From: Nocardia terpenica
Lineage (GTDB): Bacteria > Actinomycetota > Actinomycetes > Mycobacteriales > Mycobacteriaceae
Assembly (NCBI RefSeq): GCF_013186535.1
Contig: NZ_JABMCZ010000005.1
Coordinates: 744,001 to 808,000 of the forward strand
DNA length: 64,000 nt
Direction of reading: 5' to 3'
The translations under genes were made by a program, and so were the position numbers. The notes under the pieces are model-generated. The model was given only the letters and a program-made list of their open reading frames with translations, was not told the origin of the DNA and did no database searches. This document shows positions 57,284 through 64,000 of this stretch, in pieces; position 1 is the first letter of the stretch, and every line of letters begins with the position of its first letter.

Positions 57284-57801
57284 TATTGTGATGTCACCCG
57301 TATATAGTCCGGATACGGCGTTGCCAGCACCCAGAGGCGATCTCTGACGCTCTGGCAGTACGACACGATCTCATGATCTGTCGTTACTGCCGAACCGCCA
57401 ACCGAGCGACCATCCTTATCCGCCAGGTTGAAGACAACCGTCTTATTGTCGATCAGCCACCAATCATCCGGTGGCGTATCTCCGGCGAGATGCCGAGGCA
57501 GGTATCGGATATCCTCTCCAGCCTCCACATTGAACGCTGCCATAACGAGAGACCAGCGCTGATAGTCGCTGTGCGGAACAGTTATCACCCGAACCCGCTT
57601 GAAAGACACGCCACGAGCCGTCAACTCCTGCACGAACCCGGACCAGCCTCGGAACCATTCCCGGTAGTCGAACGGTTCGTTGTTCAGAAACCGCTGGAAC
57701 GGCTCGTCCTCGGATGGCACTCCGTACGAGTCTCGAACCTCCAGATGAAATGCCTCGTGCTGCGACTCTGCCAGAATTTCAAGATTCGGTCGAAATTGCA
57801 C
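57283..57801 (-). CDS. DUF6879-type protein, copy A
   Basis: The 172-residue protein starts with GTG at 57801 (AAAGGA upstream) and shares with copy B the blocks EAFHLEVRDSYGVPSEDEPF, RVRVITVPHSDYQRWSLVMA, NVEAGEDIRYLPRHLAGD, DDWWLIDNKTVVFNLADKDG and the ending TPYPDYIRV. It overlaps the 116-residue gene by 23 bases and the regulator by one base. No catalytic motif is evident; the conserved aromatic and arginine residues suggest a ligand- or protein-binding fold. Confidence 0.82.
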   Translation of the reverse strand: MQFRPNLEILAESQHEAFHLEVRDSYGVPSEDEPFQRFLNNEPFDYREWFRGWSGFVQELTARGVSFKRVRVITVPHSDYQRWSLVMAAFNVEAGEDIRYLPRHLAGDTPPDDWWLIDNKTVVFNLADKDGRSVGGSAVTTDHEIVSYCQSVRDRLWVLATPYPDYIRVTSQ

Positions 57802-58129
57802 CGAAATAGGTCCTTTCTGCCTTCGGTACCTCGATGGCGGTTTCGTATGCCTCCATAGTCATCTGGCCCAGTACCTCGGGCGAGGCGACCGGACAGCCTG
57901 TAAGTAGAAACGTACCTCTTCCGCTGTCCCGGAGCATGGTTCCAATGTACGTCCCAGGTTCGGCGAATCCCGTTAGTAGGTGGGGTACCTCTACCGTATC
58001 CGGGCGGTCGGTCTTCCACCCGAGGACTACATAGCTGCCTTGATCATTGGCGAAAAGCGTCGGACAGCCATCGTGGTTCGATCCACCACTCCCGAGGAAC
58101 CGCAAGCGCATGACGCCTTTTCCTGGCAT
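57779..58129 (-). CDS. 116-residue conserved protein heading the DUF6879/XRE cassette
   Basis: The frame from the ATG at 58129 (GGAGAGGA upstream) encodes RLRFLGSGGSNHDGCPTLFA, SYVVLGWKTDRPDTVEVPHL and RGTFLLTGCPVASPEVLGQM. I recall similar short proteins upstream of DUF6879 genes in other actinobacteria; no domain name comes to mind. There is no signal peptide or membrane segment. An in-frame start at 58231 would add 34 atypical residues. Direct repeats at 58162-58244 just upstream are candidate operators. Confidence 0.75.
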   Translation of the reverse strand: MPGKGVMRLRFLGSGGSNHDGCPTLFANDQGSYVVLGWKTDRPDTVEVPHLLTGFAEPGTYIGTMLRDSGRGTFLLTGCPVASPEVLGQMTMEAYETAIEVPKAERTYFGAISTES

Positions 58130-58161
58130 GACGTCCTCTCCTGTCTCTCCTATGCAGAATC

Positions 58162-58244
58162 TTGCAGTGTTGCAGTCATATGGTCCCGCTCCAACGGCCA
58201 TTGTGATAGCTGAATCCGGTGTCTTCTGCATACTTTTGCATACT
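58162..58244. promoter_or_regulatory. Two pairs of direct repeats in the promoter of the XRE cassette
   Basis: TTGCAGT occurs at 58162-58168 and 58170-58176, and TGCATACT at 58227-58234 and 58237-58244. Both pairs share a TGCA core and lie 33-115 bases upstream of the cassette start, between it and the divergent 56-residue ORF. They are plausible binding sites for the XRE regulator encoded in the cassette. Confidence 0.5.
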
Positions 58245-58376
58245 CATGGACTGACCCCGATGGTCCTTCCTAGCGTCAGCCATGGCGCTCGGCGCCGGTA
58301 GAGCGCGGTCCGGGCGACGGCACCGATCTCCCGGCCCCGAGCTGCCCGCCAACCAGCCACTACGCAAAGGATCGTC

Positions 58377-58547
58377 ATGACCGCACGTTCGAGGACGTTC
58401 ATCTTCCCCGGAGGGATGCTGCAAGTCGCCGCGTACGACGATGACAGTGAGGACGATCCAGGGGTCTACCTTCAGCTCTACAACGACGTCGACGCTACGG
58501 GCGAAGGCGAAGAAGGCGGTGCCGGTGCCGATTCGGAGGTGGTGTGA
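58377..58547 (+). CDS. 56-residue acidic protein divergent from the XRE cassette
   Basis: An ATG at 58377 with AAAGG six bases upstream opens MTARSRTFIFPGGMLQVAAY, then DDDSEDDPGVYLQLYNDVDA and a glycine/glutamate-rich tail ending EVV, stop at 58545-58547. The strongly acidic character and the good ribosome binding site support a real gene. It faces the cassette across its promoter. It might be a target of the XRE regulator or an effector protein; nothing in the sequence identifies a family. Confidence 0.5.
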   Translation: MTARSRTFIFPGGMLQVAAYDDDSEDDPGVYLQLYNDVDATGEGEEGGAGADSEVV

Positions 58548-58562
58548 TGCACGCTGCCCCGC

Positions 58563-58901
58563 TCAGTTGCCGAGCGCGGCACGGATCAAGTCCTGGAATT
58601 CCTTGTCGGAGATGTCAGCCGCAGCTTCGGTCGTCAGCTTGATGGTGCCTTTTCCTGCGGCCAGTTCGGGGTGGCGCGTGGAGAAGCCGCCGTCACGGTG
58701 GGGTGAAACATAAAGCGACAGGCCGTGTTTCCATGCGCCGAGATTGAGGCGGCGGGTTCCGACTCGGTAGGTCGGCATGCCGTAGGACAGTGCCACCTCG
58801 GCATCGGGGCAGGTGGTGAGGATCAGGCGATGGAGGCGGTCGAACAGTGGTTGGTGGGGACCGGCGATTTCGTCGCGGTAGCGGCGTACGGCTTCGTCCA
58901 T
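58563..58901 (-). CDS. DUF1801-family protein
   Basis: The 112-residue protein begins MDEAVRRYRDEIAGPHQPLF and includes LILTTCPDAEVALSYGMPTY, RLNLGAWKHGLSLYV and GGFSTRHPELAAGKGTIKLT. This is the small YdhG-like fold (DUF1801) of unknown function, sometimes linked to iron or stress proteins. I chose the ATG at 58901; the longer frame from 59057 adds a serine/proline-rich non-conserved extension. It ends 15 bases from the acidic ORF, tail to tail. Confidence 0.82.
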   Translation of the reverse strand: MDEAVRRYRDEIAGPHQPLFDRLHRLILTTCPDAEVALSYGMPTYRVGTRRLNLGAWKHGLSLYVSPHRDGGFSTRHPELAAGKGTIKLTTEAAADISDKEFQDLIRAALGN

Positions 58902-58968
58902 TGCGCCACTGTTGCCGGTCGATGCCCGTAGTTCAAGCGAAGTCGTGGTCGGCGTGGCGCTCGAGACC

Positions 58969-59904
58969 TCAGGTGGTGTGTAGGAAGAGTTGGAGGGTGG
59001 CGAGTAGTTCGGCGGGCGCATCTTCCGGCGTGAAATGCCCCGCGTCGGGAAGCTCAATAACGGGTGCTTCCGGGTAGATCAGGCGGAAGGCGGGGATTAT
59101 GTAGCGGGGTAGGAGGGCGGTGTCGTGCATGCCTTCCACCAGGATTGCGGGTTTGGCGCGGAGGGTGGCTATGGCTTCGGGGTCGGGGGGTGGGGGGACG
59201 GGGTCGTTGGGGTCGGGGGCTACCAGTTGTTGGGGGAAGCGGATTACGCCTCGGCAGTCGGCTCGGGTGCGGAAATGGTCGGCGTAGGCGTGCATCCAGG
59301 TGTGGTTGATGATTTCGGGGTGGGTGATGGTTTGCAGGGCGAGCATGAGGTGGCAGATGCTGGCGCCCGCATTGCCGAGGACCTCCTCCAGGGTGCCGTC
59401 GGCCTGCGCGGCGGCGGCCCACCCGAACCAGTAGCTCTCCTTCATATTGGCGAGCATGAGTTCGCCGTATCCGGGAACCGGTAGGGGCACAACGGTGTTG
59501 GTGGCGAAGAGGCGAGCCGTGCGGTCGGGGTGGCGCAGCGCGAATCCGGTGCCGATCGGGCCGCCCCAGTCGTGCATGACCAGGGTGATGCCGGTGAGGT
59601 CGAGCTCGCCGACCAGCAGGGCCTCGAGATTGTCGACGTGCTCGGCGGCCAGATAGCCGCGGTCGGCGGGCGTCTCGCTCTTGCCGAAGCCCATGTGGTC
59701 GGGCACCACCACGCGATGGGTCCGCGACAGCGGCTCGATCAGGTGCCGCCACAGGTATCCCCAGGTCGGTTCGCCGTGCAGCAGCACGATCGGCTCGCCG
59801 CCGCGCGGGCCGACATCGATATAGTGCTGCCGGAATCCGGCCGCCTCGGTGTACAAGGCGGGGAAAGGCCAAGTGCCGTCGAAGGTTACGTCCGATGCGA
59901 TCAT
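58969..59904 (-). CDS. Alpha/beta hydrolase resembling haloalkane dehalogenase
   Basis: The 311-residue protein has the subfamily's oxyanion motif LLHGEPTWGYLWRHLI near residue 42 and VVVPDHMGFGKSETPADRGY. The nucleophile is an aspartate in LVMHDWGGPIGTGFALR, with the halide-stabilising tryptophan next to it, and the histidine lies in LPDAGHFTPEDAP. An aspartate nucleophile separates dehalogenases and epoxide hydrolases from esterases, and HGEPTW favours the haloalkane dehalogenase side. The ATG at 59904 follows GGGAGGAAC. The 3' half is C-rich on the coding strand. Confidence 0.85.
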   Translation of the reverse strand: MIASDVTFDGTWPFPALYTEAAGFRQHYIDVGPRGGEPIVLLHGEPTWGYLWRHLIEPLSRTHRVVVPDHMGFGKSETPADRGYLAAEHVDNLEALLVGELDLTGITLVMHDWGGPIGTGFALRHPDRTARLFATNTVVPLPVPGYGELMLANMKESYWFGWAAAAQADGTLEEVLGNAGASICHLMLALQTITHPEIINHTWMHAYADHFRTRADCRGVIRFPQQLVAPDPNDPVPPPPDPEAIATLRAKPAILVEGMHDTALLPRYIIPAFRLIYPEAPVIELPDAGHFTPEDAPAELLATLQLFLHTT

Positions 59905-59963
59905 GCGTTCCTCCCGTGAGTTGCCCAGAGTGTAGGCCTCCGGGCACGGCGACACGATCGAGT

Positions 59964-60281
59964 TCAGTCGCGCGGGTGCGATTGCGTCCCGTTCTCCCGC
60001 GCCTTCCGCGCCAGAGCGGTGAGCGCGTCCAGGTGTTCGCGGTAGGCCCTTCGGCCGCTGTCGGTCAGTCCGAGCCAGGTTTTCGGCCGACGACCGACGT
60101 GCCCCTTGTAGATCGTGATGTATCCGGCCTCCTCGAGCACGGTCATCGCCTTGGACAGGGTGGATTTGTTCAGTTCGCACAGCTCGGTGATGGTCCCGAA
60201 TTCGGCCTCGAGGCAACCGTCCAGGAACGCAACCAGTTTCAGGCGCGGCAGCGAGGCGAGCAGTTCGCTCAGCGCAGCCAT
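59964..60281 (-). CDS. Small winged-helix transcriptional regulator
   Basis: The 105-residue protein starts MAALSELLASLPRLKLVAFL and shows a winged helix: EFGTITELCELNKSTLSKAM, TVLEEAGYITIYKGHVGRRP, TWLGLTDSGRRAYREHLDAL. It is of the ArsR/MarR-like type often annotated as HTH_27, which usually forms an operon with a small membrane protein. Here it overlaps that membrane protein by 13 bases. It probably regulates its own operon. Confidence 0.85.
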   Translation of the reverse strand: MAALSELLASLPRLKLVAFLDGCLEAEFGTITELCELNKSTLSKAMTVLEEAGYITIYKGHVGRRPKTWLGLTDSGRRAYREHLDALTALARKARENGTQSHPRD

Positions 60282-60748
60282 GGCATCCGCCGCCGCGCCA
60301 GCTGAAACCACATCCAGCCGCCCACGATCAGGCCGAAGGGAATGACCAGCCATCCCGTCATCAATTGGCCCACGAAACAGATGAAGAACATCGGTAGCCA
60401 GTACATGGCCCACTGCTTCCACGGCTGCACGGGTTCCTCGGTCGCCGATCGAGGCATGACACCACCGTTCAGCCATTGCCGGTACAGCAGCCTCGTGATG
60501 ACGTAAAACCCGACTATCGCAGCGGCTCCGGCAGCCAGGAGATACGGATTACGGTCACCGCCGGAATGCAGCGCCAAGTTGACCATGAAGACTCCGCCAC
60601 CGGCCAGCAACCCTCCCACGGGCGGAACCCAGCGCGGCATGGCGGGCGCGGTGCGCGCCTGTCTGGTCGCGGCCGAGGCAATATCCAGCGCATCCTGTGG
60701 CGTCGGTACATCGTTCACGAGCTCTACCGTACGCCATCTAGTTTCCAC
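60269..60748 (-). CDS. Four-helix membrane protein paired with the wHTH regulator
   Basis: The 159-residue product has an N-terminal soluble segment (TPQDALDIASAATRQARTAP). Four predicted membrane helices follow: PPVGGLLAGGGVFMVNLALH, AAGAAAIVGFYVITRLLYRQ, WAMYWLPMFFICFVGQLMTG and LVIPFGLIVGGWMWFQLARR. The size and order match membrane proteins commonly encoded in front of HTH_27-type regulators, perhaps sensing envelope state. Function unassigned. Confidence 0.78.
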   Translation of the reverse strand: METRWRTVELVNDVPTPQDALDIASAATRQARTAPAMPRWVPPVGGLLAGGGVFMVNLALHSGGDRNPYLLAAGAAAIVGFYVITRLLYRQWLNGGVMPRSATEEPVQPWKQWAMYWLPMFFICFVGQLMTGWLVIPFGLIVGGWMWFQLARRRMPWLR

Positions 60749-60786
60749 TCATCAACCTGTTTCCGATGGCGTCCGCGAGCCGGATG

Positions 60787-61851
60787 TCAGCGCCCCTGAA
60801 GCGATTTCACATTGTCGCCGAAGCTCCAGCCGCGGGAGCCGTCCCAGTTGATGGACCAGGTCATCAGGCCCTTCAGGGAGTTCGCGGAGCCGCTGCCGTA
60901 GTTGTTCCACGCCTGCGCGACCAGATCCGGGGACATGTAGCCGCCGCCCGCGCCGGGCTGGGCCGGAAGGCCGGGGACCTGCTTGTCGTAGGGAACGGTG
61001 ATCGTGGTGCCGCCCACGGTCAAACCCTTTGCCAGGCAATCTGTTTGGACCGTGAACCCCTGAACCGTTCCGGCCTCGTAGGAGTCGCCCGCGCAGCCGT
61101 ACATGCTGCCGTTGTAGTACTGCATGTTGAGCCACCAGAGCTGCCCGTTGTCCGCGTACTTCTTGATGATCGGCAGATAGGCGCCCCAGATCGACCCGTA
61201 GGTGACGCTGCCGCCGGTGACGTACGCGGTCTCCGGCGCCATGGTCAGGCCGAAACCGGCGGGCATCCGCGCGAGAACGCCGTCGATGATCCGCTCGAGA
61301 TTGGACTGCGAGGCCGACAGCGTATTGATGTCACCGCTGCCGGTGAGCCCGGTCTCCAGATCGATATCGATGCCATCGAAGTTGTACTGCTGCAGGATCG
61401 GCACGATGGTCGCCACGAACCGGTCGGCCACCGCGGTGTTGCTGAGATCGATCCCGGCCGCCGCGCCGCCGATGGACAGGAGGATGGTGGCCCCCGCCGC
61501 CTTGGCCTGGCACATCTCCGCCGGGGTCGCGACCTTCACGGTCGCGTCCATCCCGTCCTGCCACAGCGCGGTGCCGTCGGACTGGATGACCGGGAACGCC
61601 GCATTGATGACGTTGTATCCGTTCGCGGCAATGCGGGCATCGGTGATCGGAATCCACCCCATCCCCGGATGAACGCCATTGACCGCGCCGTCCCAGTTCT
61701 CCCAATACCCTTGCAGCACTTGCCCACTCGGCCTGGGTTTGGTCGCACACGTGGTCGTGTCCCCCGGGGCCGCGGCGGCCGGAACCAGTGCCGCACCGCC
61801 TAATACCAGCCCCAGCACAATTCCCGCCAGACGCGCTCGTAGACCCCTCAT
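60787..61851 (-). CDS. Secreted GH18 chitinase
   Basis: The 354-residue enzyme has a Sec signal peptide (LRARLAGIVLGLVLGGAALV, cleavage near AAA-AP at about residue 28) and a single GH18 barrel. LLSIGGAAAGIDLSN is the substrate-binding strand, and the catalytic motif DGIDIDLE at residues 159-166 contains both assisting aspartates and the acid E166. MQYYNGSMYGC and a final GLMTWSINWDGS complete the site. No carbohydrate-binding module is present. The product would release chitooligosaccharides, which could feed an importer such as the one at 14750, although the genes are 40 kb apart. Confidence 0.93.
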   Translation of the reverse strand: MRGLRARLAGIVLGLVLGGAALVPAAAAPGDTTTCATKPRPSGQVLQGYWENWDGAVNGVHPGMGWIPITDARIAANGYNVINAAFPVIQSDGTALWQDGMDATVKVATPAEMCQAKAAGATILLSIGGAAAGIDLSNTAVADRFVATIVPILQQYNFDGIDIDLETGLTGSGDINTLSASQSNLERIIDGVLARMPAGFGLTMAPETAYVTGGSVTYGSIWGAYLPIIKKYADNGQLWWLNMQYYNGSMYGCAGDSYEAGTVQGFTVQTDCLAKGLTVGGTTITVPYDKQVPGLPAQPGAGGGYMSPDLVAQAWNNYGSGSANSLKGLMTWSINWDGSRGWSFGDNVKSLQGR

Positions 61852-62027
61852 GTCCCGCTCCCGTCGCCGAATCGGACACAGTCATGATGCGTCCGGTCGG
61901 TATCGACCGATGCCCGAACCCGCACGACGACAGGGGAATTCGCGACCGAATAGGGGTATAATCCGTTGGCCTACCAGGGCATTGGGCAAGGGACCGATCC
62001 AGACATAGGGGGTCCGTCGCCCAACGT

Positions 62028-63035
62028 TCAGCGCGACGATGCCAACTCGACAATGGAACGCGAGCCCGCCGACATCACCACATTCACCCGTAGCCCAACC
62101 GATTTCGCCAGTTCACCGAGTTGGGGCAAGGTCCGCTCCCGGCCTCGGACGTAGCAGAGCATCCGGAGGTCGCCCTCGGTGTCGAGGCTCTGTTCGCGAT
62201 CGCCGATGTGGTCGACGATCAGTACCACTCCCCTTCGGGCGACCGCGTCGGCGCACCGGCGCAGGATGCGGGCGGCGTCCTCGTCGTCCCAGTCGTGGAT
62301 CACGCCGGAGAGTACGTAGCCGCCCGCTCCGACCGGGAGAGGGTCGAAGAAGCTCCCCGGCACGGCATCGGCTCGATCGCCGAGACCGGCTGCGGTGAAA
62401 GCCTTTTGGGCGTTGGCGGCCGGGGCGGGGAGGTCGATGACCGTGCCGCGGAGTTCCGGATGGGCGCGCAGGATCGCGATCAGGAGGGCGCCGTTGCCAC
62501 CGCCGACGTCCACGACGTGACCGAGTGCGCCCCAGGGGTAGGCGGCGGCGACCGCGGGCAGGTCCGCGGTCAGCCGGGAGCCCATGAGGGCGTCGAACGA
62601 TGCCGAGCGCCCGGCGTCGGCCGCGAGGTCGTCCCAGAACGGGACGCCGAACTGGAGCGGGAAGGCGGGCTCGCCGGTGCGGACGGTGTGCAGCAGGTGG
62701 ATGAAGGACAGGTCGGCACGGCCGATCGCGCCGTCCAGGTCCAGCCAGGGGCGTACCCCGGATGGATCGTCGTCGCGCAGGTGCTCGCCCAGGGGCGTCA
62801 GGTCGTAGCCGTCCGCCGCGCGGACCAGCACACCGGCGGTCACCAGGTGGTCCAGCACTCGCCGCAGCGCGTCCCGGTCGGCGTGCACCGTCGCGGCCAG
62901 TTCCTCGGCGGTGCGGACACCCGCGCCGATATGGTCGGCCAGCCGCAGCGTCGCGGCCACCCGAATCGCCATCGGCGTCACCAGATCGGCGGCCGCCCAC
63001 AGTCCCCCACCCCACCCGGTCGCTTCCTCGGTCAT
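62028..63035 (-). CDS. SAM-dependent O-methyltransferase of the plant-OMT-like type
   Basis: The 335-residue protein has an N-terminal winged dimerisation domain (about residues 10-100; VTPMAIRVAATLRLADHIGA, DALRRVLDHLVTAGVLVRAA). The Rossmann domain follows with the SAM motif HVVDVGGGNGALLIAILRAH, VIDLPAPAANAQKAF and the catalytic base region SGVIHDWDDEDAARILRRC. This is the family of antibiotic O-methyltransferases such as those in polyketide pathways. No biosynthetic cluster is visible here. ATG at 63035 follows GGAGG in GGGAGGTGCTC. Confidence 0.92.
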   Translation of the reverse strand: MTEEATGWGGGLWAAADLVTPMAIRVAATLRLADHIGAGVRTAEELAATVHADRDALRRVLDHLVTAGVLVRAADGYDLTPLGEHLRDDDPSGVRPWLDLDGAIGRADLSFIHLLHTVRTGEPAFPLQFGVPFWDDLAADAGRSASFDALMGSRLTADLPAVAAAYPWGALGHVVDVGGGNGALLIAILRAHPELRGTVIDLPAPAANAQKAFTAAGLGDRADAVPGSFFDPLPVGAGGYVLSGVIHDWDDEDAARILRRCADAVARRGVVLIVDHIGDREQSLDTEGDLRMLCYVRGRERTLPQLGELAKSVGLRVNVVMSAGSRSIVELASSR

Positions 63036-63234
63036 GAGCACCTCCCTGCTCGACGATTGCTCGATTCGACCCCACCGCTGCTCAATGTATCCCCGCTTCC
63101 GGCCGCGCTCGGCCCCAATGCGCGTCCTACGGAAAGACAACCGGGCAGTAACAATTTCACCCCGAGCAAAGACATAGCGTCGAGGGTGCATCGGCCCGAG
63201 ACCGATGCAAGCACAGCCAGTAAGGGAGTTTTGG

Positions 63235-64000
63235 ATGAATTGCCGGATTCGGCGGCGGACGCTGTCCGCGCTCGCCGTAGCGCTCAGCGCCACGCTGTCG
63301 GTGACGTTGCTCGGCGGCACCGCCTCCGCGGACCCGGCGAAGCCCCCGGCGGTCACCTCGGTCGACAAGCAGGGGCGCACCTGGCATCTGAAGGTGTACT
63401 CGGCGGCGATGGATCGGGAGATCCCGGTCGATGTGCAGCGTCCCGTCGACGAATCCGCCCCCGCGCCGAACCTGTACCTGCTCAACGGCCTGGACGGCGG
63501 CGAGGGCACCGCGAGCTGGCAGGACCAGACCCACGTGCTGCCGTGGCTGGCGGACAAGCAGGTCAATGTCGTCGAGCCGATCGGCGGCCGCGGCAGCTAC
63601 TACACCGACTGGCAGCAGCCGGACCCGGTCCTCGGCGTGAACAAGTGGAAGACCTTCCTCACCGAGGAGCTACCCCCGCTGCTGGACGAGACCCTGCACT
63701 CCACGGGCCGCAACGCGCTGGCCGGACTGTCGACATCCGGCACCTCGGTGCTGCAACTGGCCGAGGCCAAGCCGGGTCTGTGGAAGTCCGTGGCCGCCTA
63801 CAGCGGATGCGCGCAGATCTCCGACCCGATCGGCCAGCAGTACGTCAAGCTCGCCACCGAGGCGTGGGCCGGTGGGAACACCGTGAATATGTATGGCCCG
63901 CCGGACAGCCCGCTGTGGCGGGAGAACGATCCGGTCGTCAATGCGGAGAAGCTGCGCGGCACCCTGCTCTATGTCTCGGCGGGCAGCGGCATTCCGGTGA
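63235..64000 (+). CDS. Antigen-85-type mycolyltransferase/esterase, truncated by the window edge
   Basis: From the ATG at 63235 (TAAGGGAG upstream) at least 255 residues are visible before the sequence ends. A signal peptide (RTLSALAVALSATLSVTLLG, ending near ASA-DP) is followed by an Ag85 fold. NLYLLNGLDGGEGTASWQDQ, VVEPIGGRGSYYTDWQQPDP and WKTFLTEELPPLL align with the trehalose-binding core, and the nucleophile serine is in LAGLSTSGTSVLQL. Antigen-85 enzymes transfer mycolic acids to trehalose and arabinogalactan outside the cell. This gene is the strongest marker that the host makes mycolic acids. Confidence 0.9.
   Translation, partial: MNCRIRRRTLSALAVALSATLSVTLLGGTASADPAKPPAVTSVDKQGRTWHLKVYSAAMDREIPVDVQRPVDESAPAPNLYLLNGLDGGEGTASWQDQTHVLPWLADKQVNVVEPIGGRGSYYTDWQQPDPVLGVNKWKTFLTEELPPLLDETLHSTGRNALAGLSTSGTSVLQLAEAKPGLWKSVAAYSGCAQISDPIGQQYVKLATEAWAGGNTVNMYGPPDSPLWRENDPVVNAEKLRGTLLYVSAGSGIPV

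Noticed and set aside
55869..58547. Classical XRE-DUF397 (WhiJ-type) pair
   Set aside because: No DUF397-like sequence was found. The small proteins present are DUF6879-type or unrecognised.

Overview
The window is about 64 kb of high-GC actinobacterial DNA. It is most likely chromosomal sequence of a mycolic-acid actinomycete, and Nocardia is my best guess. The supporting features are an antigen-85-type mycolyltransferase cut by the right edge, an Lsr2 protein, a deazaflavin (F420)-dependent nitroreductase of the Ddn type, a class A beta-lactamase with the SDG variant seen in BlaC and nocardial enzymes, a SulP transporter fused to carbonic anhydrase as in mycobacterial Rv3273, and several XRE/DUF5753-type regulators. 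No RNA gene, CRISPR array, integrase or intact insertion sequence was found.

Layout. 1-5.9 kb holds a double Lrp/AsnC regulator, two decayed genes (alpha/beta hydrolase, methyltransferase), a two-gene micro-operon of tiny proteins, an hsp20 gene with a CIRCE operator facing a MerR/HspR-like regulator, a Ddn-like oxidoreductase and a beta-lactamase. 6.2-9.9 kb holds a SulP-carbonic anhydrase fusion and a tandem duplicate that has lost nearly all of its transporter. 9.9-10.7 kb is a 23-bp tandem repeat array. 11-13.3 kb holds an XRE regulator, a deletion scar joining a ruined iron-type alcohol dehydrogenase to a ruined IclR regulator, and a GNAT acetyltransferase. 13.4-20.3 kb is a sugar operon: ROK regulator, binding lipoprotein, two permeases, GH4 phospho-glycosidase and a BadF-type sugar kinase. 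It has no ATPase of its own. 20.6-26.1 kb is a single giant acyl-CoA carboxylase of eukaryote-like architecture.

26.4-30 kb encodes a secreted peptidase-like lipoprotein and a two-component system. 30-32 kb encodes a TPR regulator with a damaged N-terminus and a P-loop protein. 32-37.6 kb is a glycolate/glyoxylate operon (aminotransferase, two-domain FAD/Fe-S dehydrogenase, LctP-type permease). 38.3-41.5 kb carries an uncharacterised protein, Lsr2 and an orphan VirD4/TraG-like ATPase. 41.6-45.9 kb is a complete CUT1 sugar importer. 45.9-51.4 kb (minus strand) is a YtfQ-YtfR-YtfT-YjfF-like importer with a beta-hydroxyacid dehydrogenase. 51.5-55.8 kb holds CutC, a TIR-transmembrane-14xWD40 protein and a GNAT enzyme. 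55.9-58.1 kb is a four-gene cassette with an XRE/DUF5753 regulator between two DUF6879 paralogues, facing a tiny acidic ORF. 58.5-63 kb holds a DUF1801 protein, a haloalkane-dehalogenase-like hydrolase, a wHTH/membrane-protein pair, a GH18 chitinase and an O-methyltransferase. The mycolyltransferase closes the window.

A family of palindromic repeats (core GTGCTTTTGGCC) recurs in four intergenic places. In three of them it is followed by tandem copies of one of its own half-arms; the 23-bp array is the largest of these. The most system-like accessory loci are the TIR-WD40 gene and the DUF6879/XRE cassette. All family names come from reading the translations; no database search was possible.
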